6,031 nt of DNA. Source: an uncultured beta proteobacterium. GTDB taxonomy: Bacteria > Pseudomonadota > Gammaproteobacteria > Burkholderiales > Rhodocyclaceae. Position numbers and translations under genes: made by a program. The stretch covers positions 1 through 6,031 of the forward strand of contig CAIXAY010000200.1 of assembly GCA_903917505.1 (NCBI GenBank). The letters are read 5' to 3'. Below, one piece after another: positions 1-6,031 of the stretch (positions are counted from its first letter, which is position 1; the number at the start of each line of letters is the position of its first letter). Below the pieces are notes generated by a model. It saw nothing but the letters and a program-made list of their open reading frames with translations, had not been told where the DNA came from and ran no database searches.

Positions 1-386
1 CCGAGAGGAAGGTGCCGACCGGCCTCGAACCGGTCGCCTATTATTTTTCCGACCTGCTCAACACGACAGATGAAACGCTCGAATTCCTCACCCGCCCAGG
101 CCTTGAATCAATCGGCCTGCTCCTCGATACGCACCATATGTTCCTCGAGGATAAGGACCCGGACGAATCGTTCCGGAAATGCGCAGGAAGGATCACGCAC
201 GTTCACATCTCGGACTCGAACCGCAGGTACCCGGGCGCCGGCAATGTGGATTACCAGCGCGTGGCCCGGTCGCTCGACGCCATCGGCTATTGCGGCGCCG
301 TGTCCCTGGAAATCCTGCCGGCTCCGTCCCCGGACGAGGCGGCGCGACGGGGCGTGGCGTGGATGAAGAAAACCTGGGGGCAATGA
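1..386 (+). CDS. Sugar phosphate isomerase/epimerase (D-tagatose 3-epimerase-like TIM barrel), C-terminal part, 5' end cut by window
   Basis: This is the C-terminal half of a xylose-isomerase-like TIM-barrel protein, a family of metal-dependent cytosolic sugar and keto-sugar isomerases/epimerases. The frame is open to base 3 (Glu-Arg-Lys precede the GTG at 12), so the gene starts outside the window and GTG 12 is not its start. Numbering from that GTG, Glu6 (LEPV), Asp39 (LDTHH), His65 (VHISDSN) and Glu100 (SLEIL) are spaced 33, 26 and 35 residues, which matches the Mn ligands Glu152/Asp185/His211/Glu246 of Pseudomonas cichorii D-tagatose 3-epimerase as I recall them. His42 and Arg71 match that enzyme's His188 and Arg217. 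By this alignment about 146 residues are missing upstream, giving a normal full length near 270. The stop TGA (384-386) overlaps an ATG as ATGA, so the gene was probably translationally coupled to the broken SDR downstream. The substrate is not determinable; other members of the fold act on inosose or hydroxypyruvate. Confidence 0.85.
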   Translation, partial: ERKVPTGLEPVAYYFSDLLNTTDETLEFLTRPGLESIGLLLDTHHMFLEDKDPDESFRKCAGRITHVHISDSNRRYPGAGNVDYQRVARSLDAIGYCGAVSLEILPAPSPDEAARRGVAWMKKTWGQ

Positions 387-1053
387 GCGCTTAGGGCGCC
401 AGTTGCCGAAGGCTGCCGTCCGGGACATTAACGAAGAGCGATCGAGCGCGGGCAGGACGAGCTTCGGCGACAAAGTCCTGGCGTAAAGAGTCGGTGTCTC
501 GATCGCCATTCGTATGGACGGCGCCATGGCCGATCTCGTCAAGCGCCGGGGAGCCCCGAGTCATCTGGTCAACAAGGCTGGAATCATCGGGCGCAGGATG
601 TCGATTGCTGAATTAGACGAGGGCGATTTCGATCGAGTGATTGCGATCAACGTCAAGAGCGTCTTCCTGGCTACCCGCGCTTTCGTGCGCAACAGGCAGG
701 GCGTTTACGGACGGGCTATCGTAAACATATCTTCCATTGCCAAGCGGACCGACGGGATGGCGGGAAATATGGTTTATGCCATGACCAAGGGCGCGATCCG
801 GACGATGACGATATCATTTGCCAAGGAGCTTGGCCCCGAGGTGCGCGTCAATGCCCTGTCTTCCGGCATCATCGACACGGAAATCCAGGCGGCGGTATTC
901 GCCGACAAGGCCGACATGGCGAAGTTTCCATCGCAGATCTTTCTCGGCCGCGTCGGCGAACCGGCGGAAGTGGCCGAGGCGGCGCTCGGGCTGCTGTCGC
1001 CGAAATCGTCCTATATCACCGGCGTGACGATCGACGTATCGGGCGGCCGCTGA
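383..1053 (+). pseudogene. Short-chain dehydrogenase/reductase (SDR) pseudogene; open C-terminal part at 514-1053
   Basis: The frame from 514 (179 codons) is a classical SDR, an NAD(P)-dependent oxidoreductase of small alcohols, sugars or ketones. It has the LVNxAG strand, the INVKSVF helix, active-site Ser (733-735), Tyr (775-777) and Lys (787-789) in YAMTK, RVNAL near 844-858, and the usual GRVGEPAEVAEAALGLLS...ITG...DVSGG end. It lacks the N-terminal TGxxxGxG Rossmann segment. Upstream in the same frame the family pattern continues: 412-441 reads AAVRDINEER, the usual end of the second beta strand, and 463-483 reads SFGDKVLA-like sequence, then an in-frame TAA at 484-486, then RVGVS where RVDVS is expected. 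An ATG at 383 overlapping the previous stop fits the lost start (Met-Ser-Ala) but runs into TAG at 392-394. Total length is about 25-35 codons short of a typical 250. Lys replaces the second Asn of NNAG (574-576) and Ser replaces the usual Pro of the PG motif (862-864). The remaining ORF could be transcribed, but it should not bind cofactor normally. Confidence 0.75.
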
Positions 1054-1215
1054 GGCGCGTGCAAACGGCGCCATGCTGCGGCGTCTCAATGATGCCGAGC
1101 ATGCGCAGCCAGGGAAGCACCGATCCAGCAGGCTTGGCAATTCAATACCCAGCGTTGCACTTCCTTCGCTCGCTTTCGCCGATACGACGGCCCGCTTATG
1201 GGGAAGCAAGCGCCC
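1054..1215. other. Convergent intergenic region
   Basis: These 162 bases separate the 3' ends of the plus-strand SDR remnant and the minus-strand aldolase. Short open frames cross it on both strands, but none has a ribosome-binding site or a recognisable protein motif. The only structure I see is the hairpin at 1072-1103. A second, weaker inverted repeat (CGCTT/AAGCG, 5 bp) lies just beyond the aldolase stop. Confidence 0.6.
1072..1103. terminator. Imperfect hairpin between convergent genes, possible terminator
   Basis: CATGCT (1072-1077) pairs with AGCATG (1098-1103). After one bulged G (1078), CGGC (1079-1082) pairs with GCCG (1094-1097), and G1083 can form a wobble pair with T1093. The loop is about 9 bases. 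It starts 19 bases after the SDR stop and lies about 113 bases beyond the aldolase stop. Neither side has a clear run of T, so it is not a standard intrinsic terminator. Position is the main argument. Confidence 0.3.
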
Positions 1216-1998
1216 TTAGCGCGCGAGTTCCTCCTGGGTTCGTTGCCAGGCCTCGTCGATTGCCTTGGTGAACAACATGGTGTCGACAGCGACGGCGACG
1301 AAATTCGCGCCGCAGGAAATATGCAGCTTGGCGGTGGCCGGCTCGGTGCCCATGATCCCGGCCGCCTTGCCGAGTGCGCGGATACGCCTTATCGCTTTTT
1401 CGATTGCCGTCTTGACTTCGGGATGCCCGGGATTGCCGAGATGGCCCATCGACGCCGAGAGATCGGCCGGCCCGATGAATACCCCGTCGACGCCTTCGAC
1501 CTGGGTGATTTCGTCGAGGTTCTCCAGTCCACGCGCCGATTCGATTTGCACCAGCAGGCAGAGCTCTTCTTCAACCCGGTCCGTGTAATCCGCGATACGC
1601 CCCCAGCGTGAGGCCCGGGCAGCGATCGGTGCGACACCGCGGATGCCGCGCTGCGGGTAGCGCATGGCCAAGACCAGATCGCGCGCTTCCTGCGCGGTAT
1701 CGACCATGGGTACGAGCAGCGTTTGCGCGCCGCAGTCGAGAATCTGCTTGATCAGCGCCGGATCTTTGTTGACGGTGCGTACGATCGCGGAGCTGCCATA
1801 GGGCGCCACGGCCTGCAACTGCGCGAGTATCGTCGGGACATCGTTGGGCCCGTGTTCGCCGTCGATGAGCAGCCAGTCATAGCCGGAAGTCGCCGCGATT
1901 TCCGCGGTGTAGGGATTGGCGCAGGTCAGCCACAAGCCGAGCTGGGTGCGGCCCGCCTTGATGGCTGCCTTGAATGCGTTGTGCGGAATCTTCATCAT
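1216..1998 (-). CDS. hpaI: HpcH/HpaI-family class II aldolase (4-hydroxy-2-oxoheptanedioate aldolase-like)
   Basis: This is a complete 260-residue aldolase of the HpcH/HpaI family, which uses a divalent metal to cleave 4-hydroxy-2-oxoacids to pyruvate and an aldehyde in the cytosol. The sequence follows E. coli HpaI closely: [16 protein letters not shown] at the N-terminus, [36 protein letters not shown] and [16 protein letters not shown]. His49 is the expected catalytic base, Arg74 binds the substrate, and Glu153 and Asp179 are the metal ligands. All four sit exactly four residues later than His45, Arg70, Glu149 and Asp175 of HpaI. It is the last gene of the minus-strand group, 29 bases after the E1 stop. 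No homoprotocatechuate-pathway gene is visible nearby, so the physiological substrate may instead be a sugar-derived keto acid (as for GarL or RhmA) or another hydroxy-oxoacid. The symbol denotes family, not proven substrate. Confidence 0.9.
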   Translation of the reverse strand: MMKIPHNAFKAAIKAGRTQLGLWLTCANPYTAEIAATSGYDWLLIDGEHGPNDVPTILAQLQAVAPYGSSAIVRTVNKDPALIKQILDCGAQTLLVPMVDTAQEARDLVLAMRYPQRGIRGVAPIAARASRWGRIADYTDRVEEELCLLVQIESARGLENLDEITQVEGVDGVFIGPADLSASMGHLGNPGHPEVKTAIEKAIRRIRALGKAAGIMGTEPATAKLHISCGANFVAVAVDTMLFTKAIDEAWQRTQEELAR

Positions 1999-2002
1999 GT
2001 TG

Positions 2003-2008
2003 CTCCTC
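2003..2008 (-). promoter_or_regulatory. Ribosome-binding site of the aldolase gene
   Basis: GAGGAG on the minus strand lies 4 bases before the first ATG (1996-1998) and 7 bases before the second ATG (1993-1995). The 7-base spacing is more usual, so translation may begin at the second Met (MKIPHNAF), making the protein one residue shorter. Confidence 0.6.
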
Positions 2009-2027
2009 GTAATTGATGCATTAGGTT

Positions 2028-4505
2028 TCAGACGCCGAGCTTTGCCCGGCGCAGCATTTCGGTATCGTTGAACGAGCGGGTCGGGGTGTATCCCGGAATC
2101 GGCTGGATGCGCTCGTGGATGATGTCGATGAACCAGTCGGCCTGCGGGAAGAAGTGTTCTTCGAGTTCATAGGCCGGGGTAATCCAGTTGCGCGATCCGA
2201 GCACGACGGCAGGCGCGTCGAGATAATCGAAGCACAGATCGTTGATGTTGCGCGCCAGGTCGTTCAGGTACGATCCGCGCTCGCAGGCGTCGCTGGCGAG
2301 CAGGATCTTGCCGGTCTTCTTCACCGACGCGATCACTTTCTCGAAATCGAAGGGCACCATCGAGCGCGCATCGATGACCTCGGCGCTGAGGCCGTATTTC
2401 TCCTCGAGCACGGTGGCCGCTTCCAGCGCCCGGTAGAGCGTCGCGCCGATGGTCAGGATGGTGATGTCGGTGCCGGCGCGCTTGACATCCGGTTCGCCGA
2501 TCGCAATCTCGTAGCGCTCGGCCGGCACGCCGCCGATGTGGAATTGCTCGGCGACGTCGTACAAGCGCTGGCTTTCGAAGAAGATCACCGGATCGCTGCC
2601 ATTCAAGGCCGTCGTCATCAGGCCCTTGGCGTCATACGGCGTCACCGGGAAGACGACCTTGAGCCCGGGAATCTGCGCGACCAGCGAAGTCCAGTCCTGC
2701 GAATGCTGGGCGCCGTACTTGGAGCCGACCGAAACGCGGACGACCACCGGCATCTTGAGGATGCCGGCCGACATCGCCTGCCATTTCGGCAGCTGGTTGA
2801 AGACTTCGTCGCCGGCGCGGCCGAGGAAGTCGCAATACATCAGCTCGACGACGACGCGGCCGCCGCACATCGCGTAGCCGATGGCCGAGCCGACGATGGC
2901 GCCTTCGGCGATCGGCGAGTTGAACAGGCGGTGATAAGGCAGCGCCTCGGTCAGCCCGCGATAGACGGCGAAAGCGCCGCCCCAGTCGCGGTTCTCTTCG
3001 CCGTAGGCGATCAGCGTCGGGTCCTCGTAGAACTTGTCGATCAGCGCTTCGAAGACGCCGTCGCGGTATTGATAGACCTTGTTCTTGGACACCGGCTTGC
3101 CGCTGGCATCGAAGGCGAAGCGCTCCTTCTTGGCGATGGCCAGCACCCGCGGGTTCGCTTCCCTTGGCATCAGCACGTCCGGCGCCCGCTCGTCCATCCG
3201 GGCGATCTTTTGATTCGAGAACATCAGCGCCTCGATCGCCGCCGGCGTCTTGAACAGGTCCATGCGCGGCGAGATGACGGGGTCGGCGGCCATTTGCATC
3301 GCATTGGTCACCGTTTCGACGATGCCCGAATCGATCGCCGCGAAGTCGTCGTCGCCGGCCACGCCGGCCGCGATCAGTTGCGCGCGATAGGCCAGGATCG
3401 AATCCTGCGCCAGCCAGGCGTTCTTTTCCTCCGGCGTGCGGTAGGAATCGGCGTCGGACGGCGAGTGCCCGCCATAGCGGTAGGTCAGTGTATCGAGCAG
3501 CACCGGACCGCGTTTGCTTTTCAGGATCTCCAGCTTTCTGCCCATGGCCTCGATGACCGCCAGCGGGTTGTAGCCATCGACGCGCTCGGCATGCATCTGC
3601 TCGGCATTGACGCCGGCGCCGATGCGCGCGGCGATGTCGTAGCCCATGGTCTCGCCGCGCGTCTGCCCGCCCATCGCGTACTGGTTGTTCATGATGTTCA
3701 CGAGCAGCGGCACGCCGCCCTGCATGTCGCCTTCCCACAGGGTCTTGTACTGGTCCATGGTGGCCATCATCAGGCCTTCCCAGACCGGGCCGCAGGCCAT
3801 CGACCCGTCGCCGATGTTGCACACGACGATGCCCTTCTTGCGGTTGATCTTCTTGTAGAGCGCAGCGCCCACCGAGATGTCGGCCGAACCGCCGACGATC
3901 GCGTTGTTCGGGTAAATTCCGAACGGCAGGAAGAAGGCGTGCATCGATCCGCCGAGGCCCCGGTGGAAGCCGGTGTCCTTGGCGAAGATTTCGGCCAGCG
4001 CGCCGTAGATCAGAAAGTCGATCGCCAGGTCCTTGACGCCCTTGTCCTTGCCCTTGTGGAACTCGAGCACGGCCTTGTAGGCGACGCCGCCGAGGAAGCT
4101 CTCCATCACCGCGACCAGATCGGCTTCCGACAGCTTGGCTATCGCCGACAGTCCCTTGGCCAGGATTTCACCGTGGCTGCGGTGCGAGCCGAAGATGAAG
4201 TCTTCGCTCGAGAGCAGGTAGGCCTGGCCGACCGAGGAAGCTTCCTGCCCCATCGACAGGTGGGCGGGGCCGGGATTGTTGTAGGCGATGCCGTTGTAGG
4301 CATTGGTCGTCTTGACCGTGTACAGCATGGTTTCAAACTCGCGGATGAAACGCATGTCGCGATAAATGCGCAGGAAATCGTCCTTCGAGAAGAAGGCTTT
4401 CTCGTCGGCTATCGTTCGCTGGTACCGATTGACCGGGATCTTCGTAAATTCGATGTAGCCCGGTCGCCGCATCTCTTGCGGGTCGATGTGCAGTTGCTTG
4501 GTCAT
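2028..4505 (-). CDS. Fused alpha/beta thiamine-diphosphate-dependent 2-oxoacid dehydrogenase E1 component
   Basis: This 825-residue protein joins both halves of a heterotetrameric-type E1. It decarboxylates a 2-oxoacid on thiamine diphosphate and passes the acyl group to lipoyl-E2. The alpha half (about 40-420) has GQEA (86-89), SHRSHGE (107-113), GGSMH (185-189), the thiamine-binding motif GDG (232-234) to NN (273-274), and the loop [10 protein letters not shown] (347-356). After a linker (about 430-475) the beta half has YGEEN (501-505, with the Glu that activates thiamine), FNSPIAE (528-534), QHSQ (600-603) and [16 protein letters not shown] (612-629). Two insertions relative to ordinary E1-alpha stand out: about 45 residues between 113 and 185, and about 12 inside the thiamine motif. 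AGGA lies 6 bases before the ATG, supporting this start. It lies 25 bases after E3 and 29 before the aldolase. From memory, fused E1s with this N-terminus occur in anaerobic Firmicutes; this is not verified. Pyruvate, acetoin or a branched oxoacid are all possible substrates. Confidence 0.92.
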   Translation of the reverse strand: MTKQLHIDPQEMRRPGYIEFTKIPVNRYQRTIADEKAFFSKDDFLRIYRDMRFIREFETMLYTVKTTNAYNGIAYNNPGPAHLSMGQEASSVGQAYLLSSEDFIFGSHRSHGEILAKGLSAIAKLSEADLVAVMESFLGGVAYKAVLEFHKGKDKGVKDLAIDFLIYGALAEIFAKDTGFHRGLGGSMHAFFLPFGIYPNNAIVGGSADISVGAALYKKINRKKGIVVCNIGDGSMACGPVWEGLMMATMDQYKTLWEGDMQGGVPLLVNIMNNQYAMGGQTRGETMGYDIAARIGAGVNAEQMHAERVDGYNPLAVIEAMGRKLEILKSKRGPVLLDTLTYRYGGHSPSDADSYRTPEEKNAWLAQDSILAYRAQLIAAGVAGDDDFAAIDSGIVETVTNAMQMAADPVISPRMDLFKTPAAIEALMFSNQKIARMDERAPDVLMPREANPRVLAIAKKERFAFDASGKPVSKNKVYQYRDGVFEALIDKFYEDPTLIAYGEENRDWGGAFAVYRGLTEALPYHRLFNSPIAEGAIVGSAIGYAMCGGRVVVELMYCDFLGRAGDEVFNQLPKWQAMSAGILKMPVVVRVSVGSKYGAQHSQDWTSLVAQIPGLKVVFPVTPYDAKGLMTTALNGSDPVIFFESQRLYDVAEQFHIGGVPAERYEIAIGEPDVKRAGTDITILTIGATLYRALEAATVLEEKYGLSAEVIDARSMVPFDFEKVIASVKKTGKILLASDACERGSYLNDLARNINDLCFDYLDAPAVVLGSRNWITPAYELEEHFFPQADWFIDIIHERIQPIPGYTPTRSFNDTEMLRRAKLGV

Positions 4506-4511
4506 TTTGTT

Positions 4512-4515
4512 TCCT
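4512..4515 (-). promoter_or_regulatory. Ribosome-binding site of the fused E1 gene
   Basis: AGGA on the minus strand stands 6 bases before the ATG at 4503-4505, within the 25-base gap after the E3 stop. It supports the annotated E1 start. Confidence 0.55.
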
Positions 4516-4530
4516 GATGGACTGGATGCG

Positions 4531-5892
4531 TTAGAGCTGGAAGAGGGCTTCGCGGATGATTTCGCTGACGGTCGGGTGCGGGAAGATGAATTCCTTGATG
4601 TCGGCGATCTTCATTTGCGTTTCGATCAGCATGGCGGCAACGACGATGATCTCGGAGGCATAGCTGCCGATCAGGTGGCAGCCGATCAGGCGCTGCCGGA
4701 CGGGATCGATCAGCACCTTGCAGATGCCGTCGCCGCCGGCGTTTTCAGCCATGTAGCGGCCGCTGTAATTCATCGAGATCGACGCGACCCGGCAGGCAAT
4801 CCCCTTGGCCTTGCAGCTTTCTTCGGTCTCGCCGACGCAGCCGACTTCCGGGTTGGTATAGATGACCGAGGGCACGGCGTCGTAACGCATCACGTCGCGT
4901 TTACCGAGCAGATTGTTGATCACCACTTCCGATTCGCGATAAGCCACATGCGCGAGCATCCAGGTGCCATTGACATCGCCCGTGGCATAGACGCCCGGAA
5001 CGTTGGTCTGCCCCCGCTCATCGACGACGATGCGTCCCTTGTCCACATACACGCCGAGCTTTTCGAGGCCAAAACCTTGGGTCACCGGCCGGCGGCCGAT
5101 CGACAGCAGGACCTTGGCGGCAGGAACGGTCTGCTTGCCGCCGGCGTTTTGAAATTCGACGGCATCGGCGGTGATCGCCGACACCTTGCTGTTGAGGTGG
5201 AAGCGGATGCCCTTCTTCTCGTAATTCTTCTGCAGGATCGCCGAAATCTCGCGATCGGTCGGCCCGGCGATCTTGTCGAGCATTTCGATGACGGTCACCT
5301 TCGAACCGACCGTGTTGAAGTAGCTGGCCATTTCAAGTCCGATCACGCCGCCGCCGACCACGACCAGCGACGCCGGGATGACCTCGAGGTCCAGGATCTC
5401 GCGGTTGGTCAGGACGAAGCCGCTGTCCAGCCCTTCGCGGGCGCCGGGAATCGGCGGGACGATGGCCTCCGATCCCGAGGCGATGAGCAGGCGCTTGCCC
5501 TGATAGGCCGTTTCGCCGACGGCCACGGTGATGAGCCCGCCCTCGCGCCCGACGATTTCGCCGAAGCCCTCGACCGTCGTGACGTGGCTTGCTTTCAACT
5601 GCGATCGGATGCCGGCGACGAGGCTGCGAACGATCTTGTTCTTGCGGGCGATGACCGCTTTCTGGTCGATCGCCGCGCCGCTCGTGGTCACGCCGTACGC
5701 TTCGCCGTGCCGGGCGTAATCGAGAATCTTCGCGCCGTGCAAGAGCGCTTTCGACGGTACGCAGCCTTCGTTCAGACAGACGCCGCCGATGAAGCGTTTC
5801 TCGATCAGCAGGGTAGTCAAGCCGGCGTGTCCGGCTCTTTCGGCGGCCAGATAACCGGCCGGGCCGCCGCCCAATACGATGATGTCGTGCAT
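4531..5892 (-). CDS. lpdA: Dihydrolipoyl dehydrogenase (E3)
   Basis: This 453-residue flavoprotein reoxidises the dihydrolipoyl group of E2 and reduces NAD+. The order of parts is typical: FAD-binding GGGPAG (8-13) with Glu31 ending the second strand, the redox disulfide Cys39/Cys44 in [16 protein letters not shown]-binding GGGVIG (180-185) with Glu203 ending the next strand, the second FAD motif ATGD (303-306), and a C-terminal dimerisation domain. His439 and Glu444 in FPHPTVSE form the active-site pair contributed to the partner subunit. The length is slightly below the usual 460-480 and there is no N-terminal lipoyl domain. It starts 8 bases after the tandem TAA of E2 and ends 25 bases before E1. 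No Shine-Dalgarno sequence is visible before the ATG, where the DNA is AT-rich, so translation probably depends on ribosomes finishing E2. Its place between E2 and E1 genes indicates it serves this complex, although E3s are often shared. Confidence 0.95.
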   Translation of the reverse strand: MHDIIVLGGGPAGYLAAERAGHAGLTTLLIEKRFIGGVCLNEGCVPSKALLHGAKILDYARHGEAYGVTTSGAAIDQKAVIARKNKIVRSLVAGIRSQLKASHVTTVEGFGEIVGREGGLITVAVGETAYQGKRLLIASGSEAIVPPIPGAREGLDSGFVLTNREILDLEVIPASLVVVGGGVIGLEMASYFNTVGSKVTVIEMLDKIAGPTDREISAILQKNYEKKGIRFHLNSKVSAITADAVEFQNAGGKQTVPAAKVLLSIGRRPVTQGFGLEKLGVYVDKGRIVVDERGQTNVPGVYATGDVNGTWMLAHVAYRESEVVINNLLGKRDVMRYDAVPSVIYTNPEVGCVGETEESCKAKGIACRVASISMNYSGRYMAENAGGDGICKVLIDPVRQRLIGCHLIGSYASEIIVVAAMLIETQMKIADIKEFIFPHPTVSEIIREALFQL

Positions 5893-5900
5893 AATTTTTA

Positions 5901-6031
5901 TTATTTCAGAAGGAGCAGTGAGAAGTTCTCGAGCGCGTTGGTCAGCCCCTGCAGGAAGCGCGCGGCCGGCGCGCCCTCGATGGCGCGGTGGTCGCAGGTC
6001 CGCGACAGGGGCCAGGGCGGGGTGGGACCGG
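5901..6031 (-). CDS. Dihydrolipoamide acyltransferase (E2), C-terminal end only, 5' part beyond window
   Basis: Only the last 42 codons lie in the window. They read TCDHRAIEGAPAARFLQ and then a helix ending ALENFSLLLLK, which is the closing part of the catalytic domain of 2-oxoacid dehydrogenase E2 proteins. His14 of the visible stretch (5988-5990) is the catalytic His of the HRxxDG motif, but the motif reads HRAIEG: Glu (5976-5978) stands in place of the near-invariant Asp. E2 would carry the swinging lipoyl arm on the unseen N-terminal part and transfer the acyl group made by E1 to CoA. The gene ends in a double stop, TAA TAA (5901-5903 then 5898-5900), 8 bases before E3. Upstream of the Cys-Asp-His the translation (GPTPPWPLSRT) does not look like the usual hydrophobic strand, so the window edge may contain sequence errors. 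Whether the family is pyruvate- or acetoin-type cannot be told from this fragment. Confidence 0.85.
   Translation of the reverse strand, partial: GPTPPWPLSRTCDHRAIEGAPAARFLQGLTNALENFSLLLLK

Noticed and set aside
12..14. GTG as start of the epimerase
   Set aside because: The frame is open to the window edge and about 146 residues of the barrel would be missing, so this is an internal Val codon.
514..516. ATG as the true start of an intact SDR
   Set aside because: It would give a 179-residue protein without the nucleotide-binding motif, while family-like residues continue upstream in the same frame past a stop. I keep the open frame only as part of a pseudogene.
108..542. Minus-strand open frame across the epimerase end and SDR start
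   Set aside because: It has no recognisable motif and no ribosome-binding site, and it is opposite an epimerase frame with a complete set of metal ligands.
814..1209. Minus-strand open frame through the SDR end and the convergent gap, possibly a small gene
   Set aside because: Most of it is antisense to the SDR catalytic domain and the rest shows no family resemblance.
1198..1611. Plus-strand open frame opposite the aldolase
   Set aside because: It is an antisense shadow of the aldolase, whose catalytic and metal-binding residues are all in place on the minus strand.
2632..3822. Minus-strand open frame of about 396 codons in another frame within E1
   Set aside because: The product is a low-complexity Arg/Gly/Ala/Asp-rich chain without family features, and it overlaps the real E1 coding frame.
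2115..4517. Plus-strand open frame of about 800 codons opposite the fused E1 gene
   Set aside because: It mirrors E1 almost exactly and its product is rich in His, Arg, Asp, Val and Ala with no domain, as expected for the antisense of a GC-rich gene. The minus-strand E1 has unmistakable motifs along its whole length.
5908..5922. Plus-strand AAGGAG followed by GTG, resembling a translation start
   Set aside because: It lies inside the conserved C-terminal coding sequence of E2 on the other strand and opens no recognisable plus-strand gene.

Overview
The window looks like a piece of a GC-rich bacterial chromosome, most likely from a proteobacterium. That guess rests on codon use by eye and on the strong resemblance of the aldolase to enterobacterial/betaproteobacterial HpaI; it is not a firm assignment. 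Both ends cut through genes. I see no RNA genes, insertion sequences, CRISPR arrays or attachment sites.

Left part, plus strand (1-1053). The window opens inside a sugar-phosphate isomerase/epimerase-type TIM barrel. Its remaining 127 codons carry all four metal ligands, spaced as in D-tagatose 3-epimerase. Its stop codon overlaps an ATG (ATGA at 383-386) that seems to have been the start of a short-chain dehydrogenase/reductase (SDR). That SDR is broken: its N-terminal cofactor-binding segment is missing, an in-frame TAA lies at 484-486, and two conserved positions further down are changed. I call it a decaying pseudogene, although an open frame from 514 to 1053 covers its C-terminal two thirds.

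Convergent gap (1054-1215). It contains no recognisable gene, only an imperfect hairpin at 1072-1103.

Right part, minus strand (1216-6031). Four closely spaced genes read leftward: the C-terminal end of a dihydrolipoamide acyltransferase (E2), dihydrolipoyl dehydrogenase (E3), an 825-residue E1 in which alpha and beta subunits are fused in one chain, and an HpcH/HpaI-family aldolase. The gaps are 8, 25 and 29 bases, so they very probably form one operon whose promoter lies beyond the right edge. E1, E2 and E3 form a 2-oxoacid dehydrogenase complex that converts a 2-oxoacid to an acyl-CoA and NADH. The aldolase releases pyruvate (or a related 2-oxoacid) and an aldehyde from a 4-hydroxy-2-oxoacid. 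The arrangement suggests a catabolic module in which aldolase and complex act in sequence, but the true substrate cannot be read from the sequence. The most notable items are the fused E1 with two internal insertions, its pairing with an aldolase, and the SDR pseudogene.
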